NCBI GenBank assembly: GCA_036524675.1
Contig: DATDBU010000126.1
Coordinates: 1 to 37,123, forward strand
Length of the DNA stretch: 37,123 bases
Reading direction: 5' to 3'
From: DATDAW01 sp036524675
GTDB taxonomy: Bacteria > Verrucomicrobiota > Verrucomicrobiia > Chthoniobacterales > DASVRZ01
Positions 32,008 through 37,123 of this stretch are shown one piece after another. Numbering within the stretch: the first letter of the stretch is position 1; each line of letters opens with the position of its first letter. The notes beneath the pieces were generated by a model. That model had not been told where the DNA came from, ran no database searches, and worked only from the letters and a program-made list of their open reading frames with translations. The translations under genes were made by a program, and so were the position numbers.

Positions 32008-33654
32008 TCACGGTTTGTAGAGTGTCTCCAGGCTGTCGTGGAGTTTCATCGCTAGTGAGGAAGCGGCGTAAAGATCTGTTACGACCTCAATATAGACACC
32101 TGTTTTGGCCTGATCTGCTGCCGCCAACGCCTGATCTAATTCTGCGCAGGTTGTCACGCGTGCGGTAAACCAGCCGTCGCAACCCAGCGCACGCGGCAAT
32201 TCCGTGTACCGCCAGGACGCCACATCGTTGTAGGCGATCGCCGGATCCTTGCACAACAACCGTTCAATCAGGTATCCAAAATTATTCAGCACAAAGATAA
32301 CCGGCCGCAGGCCGAGCCGACCGAACTGACACACTTCTTGGGCTGTCAGCTGGTGCGCTCCTTCACCCGTGACCAGCACCACACGACGGCGTGGTTCGGC
32401 GATGGCGGCTCCCAACGCGGCCGGGGTCGCCCAGCCGATCGAACCCCAAAGCGTTTGATTGTGGAATGAGGCCCCCAATGGCATCCTCGCGAAGCCGAGG
32501 CCCATGGAAGCTGTGCCCGTCTCAGCCACGAGGATGTCGTCCGGCTTCAAAAAGTTTGCCCAGCGCGGATAAAGCGCAGGGGCGGTAATCGGATCATCCC
32601 CGTTTCCCGAAGGAGCATCGAGAGTGGTTGCCGTCACCCGGTTCCAGTTGCGGTTTGCCAGCCGTTGCGCCAGCACCGTCAGGATGTCGCCCAACTCCAC
32701 GTTGGGGTAGGTTTTCCCATCGATGCGTGTGTGATGATGCGAAATGCTGATCACCCTCTTGTCTTCCAACCGCGCCGTAAACGCACCGGTATTAAAATCG
32801 GTCAATAATGTGCCGACGGCGAGGACACGGTCGCAATTCTCGACGAAAGCGCGAACGTCATCATTCATCAGTGCGCCGTCATACATTCCGACGTAGCCCG
32901 GTTGCTGCTCTTCGAGCACCGATTTGTCCATAAACATCGTGGCAAATGGCAGATTCGAGGCATCTATGACCGATTGCATGGCGGCACGCAGTCCAGTTCG
33001 CGCAACGAGGATGCCGGGCAGGACACAGGCGGTTCGAGCCTCCGACAGAGCCCTCACGACGGCCTCAACCGCGGCAGCCAAAGAGGCAGCATCGCTGTGG
33101 GGCGGAGAAAAAAGGGATTGAGGCGCCCCGAGCACCGGCTGATCAGCCACGTCCGCAGGGAACGCCATGTAAACCGGGCGACGGTGATAGAGCGCTTCAG
33201 CAATCAGTCGTTCCGTCTCGAACACGACATTTTGCGGCGTCATGATGGCCCGCGCACAGACCACCGGTTGGGTCATCCGATAGAACAGGTCGAATTCTCC
33301 GTTGCCGAGTGTGTGGTGCAGCAAGGCGCGACCCAATTGCACCGATGTGTTGGGCATGCCGACCAAGTGGAAAATCGGGAGATGTTCGGCATAAGCCCCC
33401 GCAATTCCGGCAAGGGCGCTTAGTTCACCCACGCCATAAGTGGTGCAAACTGCGCCGACACCCTTGAGACGTGCATAGCCGTCGGCCGCATAGGCCGCGT
33501 TGAGTTCATTGCAACAACCTATCCAGCGAATTTCGGGATGGAGGCAAATCGCATCGTTGACCGGGAAAGCAAAATCCCCGGGCACACCGAATATGTCAGC
33601 CACACCGATCTCGCACAATCGGGAAAGCACGTGCTGGATTACAGTCTTTGTCAT
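32008..33654 (-). CDS. TPP-dependent 2-oxoacid decarboxylase (pyruvate/indolepyruvate decarboxylase type)
   Basis: A 548-residue enzyme in the usual three-domain layout. FGVPGDFAFPVNDA opens the pyrimidine-binding domain, with catalytic Glu50 in CCNELNAAYAADGYAR. The paired His113-His114 in ALLHHTLGNGEF are diagnostic for the PDC/IPDC/PhdC group rather than acetolactate synthase. The cofactor motif is VTGEGAHQLTAQEV to VLNNFGYLIER, with GEG in place of the usual GDG. It should release CO2 from pyruvate, indolepyruvate or phenylpyruvate to yield the aldehyde; which one is not decidable. No alcohol or aldehyde dehydrogenase neighbours it. Confidence 0.92.
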   Translation of the reverse strand: MTKTVIQHVLSRLCEIGVADIFGVPGDFAFPVNDAICLHPEIRWIGCCNELNAAYAADGYARLKGVGAVCTTYGVGELSALAGIAGAYAEHLPIFHLVGMPNTSVQLGRALLHHTLGNGEFDLFYRMTQPVVCARAIMTPQNVVFETERLIAEALYHRRPVYMAFPADVADQPVLGAPQSLFSPPHSDAASLAAAVEAVVRALSEARTACVLPGILVARTGLRAAMQSVIDASNLPFATMFMDKSVLEEQQPGYVGMYDGALMNDDVRAFVENCDRVLAVGTLLTDFNTGAFTARLEDKRVISISHHHTRIDGKTYPNVELGDILTVLAQRLANRNWNRVTATTLDAPSGNGDDPITAPALYPRWANFLKPDDILVAETGTASMGLGFARMPLGASFHNQTLWGSIGWATPAALGAAIAEPRRRVVLVTGEGAHQLTAQEVCQFGRLGLRPVIFVLNNFGYLIERLLCKDPAIAYNDVASWRYTELPRALGCDGWFTARVTTCAELDQALAAADQAKTGVYIEVVTDLYAASSLAMKLHDSLETLYKP

Positions 33655-33958
33655 TGCTGTTCTTCAAGACCTCGCGTGAGGATAACAACAGCCATCGCTC
33701 CCATACCCGGACGACACGATAAGTAAGATTTTTTGCCATAAAACCTTTCGGTTTTTGCCGCCGGAGACTCGTCTGGCTTTTAACGCTTTAGCAGCGTACC
33801 TGACTTCAGCAGTCAGTCAATAAGATGACGCGAGAGAACTCGGAGGCCGGTGAACGGATGATGGCCTCTATCAAGCAGTATCTGGAAAAGTAGCTGTAGC
33901 CTAAGATCACGAGGCGACGGCCGGGCGGGGCTTCCGTGTAACCGCAAGTTTCTTAATT
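33655..33958. other. 304-bp gap upstream of the decarboxylase gene
   Basis: Contains the presumed promoter of the decarboxylase gene and the left boundary of the accessory region. A 22-codon frame (33825-33893, MTRENSEAGERMMASIKQYL) is the only small ORF noted and may be a remnant; no SD precedes it. A short AAAACC/GGTTTT hairpin is at 33740-33755. Nothing else was recognised. Confidence 0.35.
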
Positions 33959-34327
33959 TCAGCATGACGGTACGATGTCAAACGTGTCGGAGTACTGATT
34001 GGCGACCGGTGTCGCGGTGTTCAAGCGCGCGTTGAAGATGACCATCAGCGTTCCGTCACCGGACGGAGCAAGATATGTCAGGCCCGCCCGGCCCTCCTCG
34101 TAGAGGTTAGGCCTGCCCGGGGACTTGTCCAAAACTGTCCCCTTGAGATTGTGCCAGACCCAGGCTTTTCTCGATACTATGTGAAAATCTTTCGGAGATT
34201 TTTGTTCGTCCAGCATGCGCTTGATTCGCACGTGTGAGAGGCATCCGATCGAGTCTGATTTCCAGATCCACAGGTGGTCATCGTCGATCGCTATTCCGGA
34301 CACGCGATCCCAGGCTGGCTCGATCAC
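33959..34327 (-). CDS. Hypothetical protein, 5' end uncertain
   Basis: At least 122 residues from the GTG at 34327. The composition looks protein-like (DDDHLWIWKSDSIGCLSHVR, AGLTYLAPSGDGTLMVIFNA, ending FDIVPSC). The frame stays open for a further stretch upstream to about 34490 (including DLQCAQGQEYKSEASDWV) without any ATG, so the true start may be missing or the gene truncated at its 5' end. No signal peptide, membrane segment or known domain was recognised. Its location in the repeat-bearing accessory region supports the idea of a decayed or foreign gene. Confidence 0.45.
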   Translation of the reverse strand: MIEPAWDRVSGIAIDDDHLWIWKSDSIGCLSHVRIKRMLDEQKSPKDFHIVSRKAWVWHNLKGTVLDKSPGRPNLYEEGRAGLTYLAPSGDGTLMVIFNARLNTATPVANQYSDTFDIVPSC

Positions 34328-34731
34328 CCAATCTGACGCCTCCGACTTGTACTCTTGGCCCTGAGCGCATTGAAGATCGCGCGAGAGATTCTTGTACTTC
34401 TGACATGGCGTGTGGGGTCTCCCTATCGTGGTGGCGTGGTAGAAAAATTTAAACGCTATTTTGCCAATGAACGCTGTTACTGGCCCACCTCTTTTCCACC
34501 TCGGTGGAACTCATGCCTAACAAGTGAGCGAACTAGTCCGTTCATCTTTCCGAGTTTGCGTATTTAACGAACGGTTTCAGGTTCTAATCGCCCCCAATCT
34601 GTGGGACGCTCGCAGTTATCGTATCAGATCGATCGCGATGTAAAGGGTTTTAGACGAAGTTTTTCAGGGACGCTTGAGCCTACGGGCCGCTGTTTGCAAA
34701 ACGCGGCTTGCGTCGTGTGGAAGGCAAACGA
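34328..34731. other. Gap left of the first direct repeat
   Basis: No complete gene is supported. A 7-bp stem TTCCACC/GGTGGAA with a 2-nt loop lies near 34494-34509. It is followed at 34515-34524 by GCCTAACAAG, which matches one end consensus of integron attC sites, but no partner end was found within a plausible distance. Open frames here read through into the repeat and look composite. Confidence 0.35.
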
Positions 34732-34894
34732 TCCCGAGGCGCGCGGGTCTCGAGTGCTGAAGGAGCGGATCGAGTGCTGGCCTTTATTTGCGCAACACCT
34801 GGCCACGCTGGAGGACATTGTCCATGATCGCAAGCCCTACTGGGACCCGACCATGAGGCCAAAGCACTCAGCTAACCGGCAAATACAAGTGCCG
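34732..34894 (+). repeat. Direct repeat, copy 1 (163 bp)
   Basis: Nearly identical to 36740-36905. Differences: G to A in AAGGAGCGG/AAGGAGCAG, a 2-nt insertion in the CTTTATTTG stretch, and one extra A in GCCAAAGC. It begins at TCCCGAGGCGCGCGGGTCTC and ends at CAAATACAAGTGCCG. The plus frame through copy 1 reads FAQHLATLEDIVHDRKPYWD; the indels shift the reading in copy 2, so neither copy is safely coding. Could be a dispersed repeat, an IS fragment or the boundary of an inserted segment. Confidence 0.95.
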
Positions 34895-34958
34895 GCTGAG
34901 GTTTCTTCGATCTTGCGGATTGGGCTGAGGGAAGGAGAATGTGTTCAGCAGAAACAAA

Positions 34959-35579
34959 ATGATCCGACTATTTCATGTCAGCGAGGACGATTCGATAACT
35001 CGATTTGAGCCGCGTCAACCACCCTCAACGGATGCCGGGGTGGCACAACCATCAGTTTGGGCAGTTGACGAAAGGCATGTGCCTAACTATTTGTTGCCCC
35101 GTGATTGTCCAAGAGTAACCTACTATTCGTTACCCACGAGCAAGCTGGTAGACATTCAAAACCTCATTGGTCCGAGTGTTGCTAATCATGTGGTGGCAAT
35201 CGAAGCTGTATGGTTTGAAAGAGCGTACAACAATAAAATTTGGATTTATGAGTTTAATTCTGACTCCTTCTCCCTTGTCGATATCGGAGCTGGTTATTAC
35301 ACTTCCAAAGCGGCCGTTGTACCAAGCGGAAAACGAGAAATTGAGAATCCCGTTAGTGAACTTGTTTCCTTAGGAATTGAATTGAGGGTTGTCACTTCGC
35401 TGTGGCCCTTGCGGGACGCAGTCATTGAATCAAGCCTTCAATTCTCCTGTATCCGAATGCGAAATGCACAGCCCAGGTGCCGAAGAGAGAACAAAACACT
35501 ACATCCAACAGCCTACGGCCTTGGCGATCCGCCGGTCGTCTTTGGCGGTAACCGGGAACGGGCTGCGGTTGAGCTTTAA
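34959..35579 (+). CDS. DUF6886-like protein with unusual C-terminal tail
   Basis: About 206 residues from the ATG at 34959 (MIRLFHVSEDDSITRFEPRQ); a GTG at 34941 would add six. The core matches the DUF6886 type of small proteins: VWAVDERHVPNYLLPRDCPR, then VAIEAVWFERA, the LVDIGAGYYTSKAAVVPSG segment and SLWPLRDAVIESSLQFSCIR ending in MRNAQPR. The function of this family is not known. After MRNAQPR the frame runs on for about 30 residues (ENKTLHPTAYGLGDPPVVFG and so on) that do not belong to the family and look like translated repeat DNA, so the original stop may have been lost. A/T-richer than the core genome. Confidence 0.78.
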   Translation: MIRLFHVSEDDSITRFEPRQPPSTDAGVAQPSVWAVDERHVPNYLLPRDCPRVTYYSLPTSKLVDIQNLIGPSVANHVVAIEAVWFERAYNNKIWIYEFNSDSFSLVDIGAGYYTSKAAVVPSGKREIENPVSELVSLGIELRVVTSLWPLRDAVIESSLQFSCIRMRNAQPRCRRENKTLHPTAYGLGDPPVVFGGNRERAAVEL

Positions 35580-35596
35580 CATTCGCTGAAAAAAAT

Positions 35597-36286
35597 ATGC
35601 TCGTCAAAGAAATGCAAACGTACTACAGCAAGCGCGCCGCTGAGTATGATGAATCAATGGGTTACAACGACACGGGCGTGGTTGAATGCCTCGCCCCTGT
35701 GATTTCGACTCTTAAGGCGCTTGGTCGGGGCCGCCGAGTCTTAGAGCTAGCATGTGGGCCTGCGTTCTGGACGCAGCATGTCGCGAGTGTAGCTGAGAGT
35801 GTCAAGGCAACCGATTTCAATGCATCTACTTTGGAACAAGCCCGTAAGAAGAATCTCCCCTGGGATCGCGTGTCGCTGGCGCAAGCCGACGCCTACAATC
35901 TCTCGGCGATTCCTGGAGAGTTTAATATGGTGATGGCTGTTGACTGGTTAGCGCACGTTCCACGATCGAGGATCGAATCATTCTTAGATGGAGTTGCGAC
36001 CCGTGTTCCCCGTGGTTCCCAAATTGCATTTGTAGACCAGCTGCCAGGACCTCGTTCGTTGAGCGGAGTAATCGATTACGAGGGAAATCACATTCAAGAG
36101 AGGACGCTAAATGGAGAGGGGAAATTTCGAGTCATAAAGCACTTTTTCGACGATGAAGAGCTTTACAAGATGTTTTCTCCCATTTCCACGGATGTGAGGA
36201 TTACAAGGTTTCCAGGATGTCGAAGAATTCTGGTTTCAGCAACCTCAACGAACAGCCAGCAAGGTCGTGAGTCGCTTACATCTTGA
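35597..36286 (+). CDS. Class I SAM-dependent methyltransferase
   Basis: A 229-residue Rossmann-fold methyltransferase. YYSKRAAEYDESMGYND at the N-terminus, motif I VLELACGPAFWTQHVA, the acidic end of strand 2 in VKATDFNASTLEQARKK, and AQADAYNLSAIPGEFNMVMA lead to the motif IV region. It resembles the UbiE/Methyltransf_25 groups, whose acceptors are highly varied; none can be assigned. It starts 17 bp after the DUF6886-like gene in the same direction and may be cotranscribed. Its last 11 bp overlap the convergent STAS gene. It lies within the segment flanked by the direct repeats. Confidence 0.88.
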   Translation: MLVKEMQTYYSKRAAEYDESMGYNDTGVVECLAPVISTLKALGRGRRVLELACGPAFWTQHVASVAESVKATDFNASTLEQARKKNLPWDRVSLAQADAYNLSAIPGEFNMVMAVDWLAHVPRSRIESFLDGVATRVPRGSQIAFVDQLPGPRSLSGVIDYEGNHIQERTLNGEGKFRVIKHFFDDEELYKMFSPISTDVRITRFPGCRRILVSATSTNSQQGRESLTS

Positions 36287-36596
36287 AAAGGCGGTCCAAC
36301 CCGAGACCTCTGAGCTGTGCGTCCAGCTCGGGACGGCAGTGGACAACTTGCAGTTTGCCGCGTCCGAACTGTCGAAGTCGGAGCGCTACCCCGGCAAGCG
36401 TGCCCATGAAATCTTCATCCATGCCTGTGCATTCGCCGAGGTCCACCGCGAAATTATAGCACCCCTGGCGCATCATTTCTTTTACGAACGCTTTCACCTT
36501 TGGTGCGTTGAGGTGGCAGCCATCCCCGGTCGGCTTGACCCACGCGAGACCGTCGGACAGCCAAAACGAGATTGGATCGTCCTTCACGCTGAGCAC
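36276..36596 (-). CDS. STAS-domain protein with acidic residue at the phosphorylation site
   Basis: A 106-residue single-domain protein of the anti-sigma factor antagonist (SpoIIAA-like) fold. The typical core NFAVDLGECTGMDEDFMGTL is followed by AGVALRLRQFGRGKLQVVH and LGLDRLFKM. In canonical antagonists the residue after MD is a phosphorylated Ser (MDSTFMG); here it is Glu61-Asp62, which would mimic the phosphorylated state or abolish switching. No anti-sigma kinase or sigma factor is adjacent. It converges on the methyltransferase gene with an 11-bp overlap. Confidence 0.85.
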   Translation of the reverse strand: MLSVKDDPISFWLSDGLAWVKPTGDGCHLNAPKVKAFVKEMMRQGCYNFAVDLGECTGMDEDFMGTLAGVALRLRQFGRGKLQVVHCRPELDAQLRGLGLDRLFKM

Positions 36597-36682
36597 GCTA
36601 TTACGGGAGATGCCTCGATGCTACTACAAACGTCGCCGAATCTGGCAGCGAGCCGCAACCAAAAACGCCTGGAACCAAAAAT

Positions 36683-36886
36683 ATGAGAGTCTTACCTTCT
36701 CTTGCTCGTGGTATTGTTCTGTTAGCGACCGCCGCTATTTCCCGAGGCGCGCGGGTCTCGAGTGCTGAAGGAGCAGATCGAGTGCTGGCCTTTTTATTTG
36801 CGCAACACCTGGCCACGCTGGAGGACATTGTCCATGATCGCAAGCCCTACTGGGACCCGACCATGAGGCCAAAAGCACTCAGCTAA
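36683..36886 (+). pseudogene. Signal-peptide ORF running into direct repeat copy 2
   Basis: The frame starts MRVLPSLARGIVLLATAAIS, a convincing secretion signal, but from about residue 20 it continues into repeat copy 2 (FLFAQHLATLEDIVHDRKPY) and stops at 36886. The abrupt change from signal peptide to repeat DNA suggests that the repeat interrupted or replaced the body of a secreted protein gene. A chance frame is the alternative. Confidence 0.35.
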
Positions 36887-36905
36887 CCGGCAAATACAAG
36901 TGCCG
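36740..36905 (+). repeat. Direct repeat, copy 2 (166 bp)
   Basis: Second copy of 34732-34894, in the same orientation, 2008 bp downstream. The 3-bp length difference is explained by a 2-nt and a 1-nt insertion. The flanking sequences differ immediately outside the matched span (GGCTGAGG after copy 1, CCCCTTCC after copy 2). No target-site duplication was apparent. Confidence 0.95.
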
Positions 36906-36995
36906 CCCCTTCCCTCCCGGTTTCGGCCCCCTTCGGACTGAAACACGGTCAGTCACCGAGCGCCGACCGTAAAGTCTCGCCAGAAAACGGGAAGA

Positions 36996-37110
36996 TCACA
37001 GCCTCTCCCGAGGCACCGTGAGATCAACGAACTCCTTGCCAGGAAGATACTGCGTGATCTCCTCCCAGCGGATGAACGATGAAGGAGTCGAATCGGGTCG
37101 CCGGAAGGAT
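36996..37110 (-). pseudogene. C-terminal remnant of an unknown gene at the right edge, probably frameshifted
   Basis: On the minus strand a frame ending at TGA (36996-36998) reads FIRWEEITQYLPGKEFVDLT and ends VPRERL, which looks like a genuine C-terminus. In this frame a TAA occurs at the right edge, while the neighbouring frame reads LILPATRFDSFI just upstream. A single frameshift would join the two into one protein. Family not recognised. Confidence 0.35.
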
Positions 37111-37123
37111 TAGCGTTCCGGCT

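Noticed and set aside
34515..34600. Complete integron attC site
   Set aside because: Only one GCCTAAC-type end was found; no matching inverse end or integrase gene is visible, so it is kept only as a hint.
34601..35008. 135-codon plus frame through repeat copy 1
   Set aside because: Runs through the repeat and past the start of the DUF6886-like gene in another frame; copy 2 of the repeat is frameshifted relative to it.

Overview
The window looks like a chromosomal stretch of a free-living, probably soil-dwelling Verrucomicrobiota bacterium (Spartobacteria/Chthoniobacter-like). This is inferred from several things: the moderately high G+C core, weak use of Shine-Dalgarno sites, a regulator with a GntR-type DNA-binding head on a LacI-type sensor, a glycine-zipper lipoprotein beside a large FecR/DUF6600-like lipoprotein, a squalene/phytoene synthase gene, and repeat families I associate with that phylum. 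No rRNA, tRNA or CRISPR array was found.

Layout. 1-7027: the end of an unknown gene, then minus-strand genes for a PDZ protein, PEP carboxylase, a two-TM membrane protein and a large proline/glutamine-rich lipoprotein. 7171-7381: ten degenerate copies of a 21-bp tandem repeat. 7503-11272: two LuxR-type regulators, the second with a soluble Cache-like sensor, around an orphan NitT/TauT-type binding protein. 11305-14255: a flavin reductase followed by a DoxX / ring-cleaving dioxygenase / carboxylesterase operon resembling the Bacillus mhq quinone-detoxification genes. 14463-17795: a trehalose synthase-maltokinase fusion. 17885-19752: a glycine-zipper lipoprotein, a squalene/phytoene synthase and a small TonB-C-like secreted protein. 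19867-22913: a GntR/LacI chimeric repressor, divergent from a HAD phosphatase gene that is followed by five tandem genes for related 32-36-residue peptides and a strong bidirectional terminator. 22990-27970: a minus-strand cluster thiE - pfkB kinase - CPBP membrane protease - nadE - polyprenyl synthetase. 28275-31932: malE-malF-malG without malK. 32008-33654: a TPP-dependent 2-oxoacid decarboxylase. 33959-37123: an accessory, A/T-richer region with a 163/166-bp direct repeat flanking a DUF6886-like gene, a methyltransferase and a STAS-domain gene.

The most interesting signal is the five-peptide array at 22153-22861. Start codons fall about every 150 bp. The peptides share an N-terminal Trp-containing amphipathic segment and a charged Pro/Arg-containing C-terminus, and form two subfamilies (A/B and C/D/E). 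They lie downstream of a HAD phosphatase under an apparent GntR/LacI repressor, and the unit ends in a perfect hairpin with a T tract. I recognise no known family. Precursor peptides, signalling peptides or membrane-active peptides are all possible.

Links between genes. TreS-maltokinase and the MalEFG transporter both point to maltose/trehalose handling. The DoxX-dioxygenase-esterase operon points to electrophile or quinone stress. The thiE-to-polyprenyl synthetase cluster supplies thiamine phosphate, NAD and isoprenoids.
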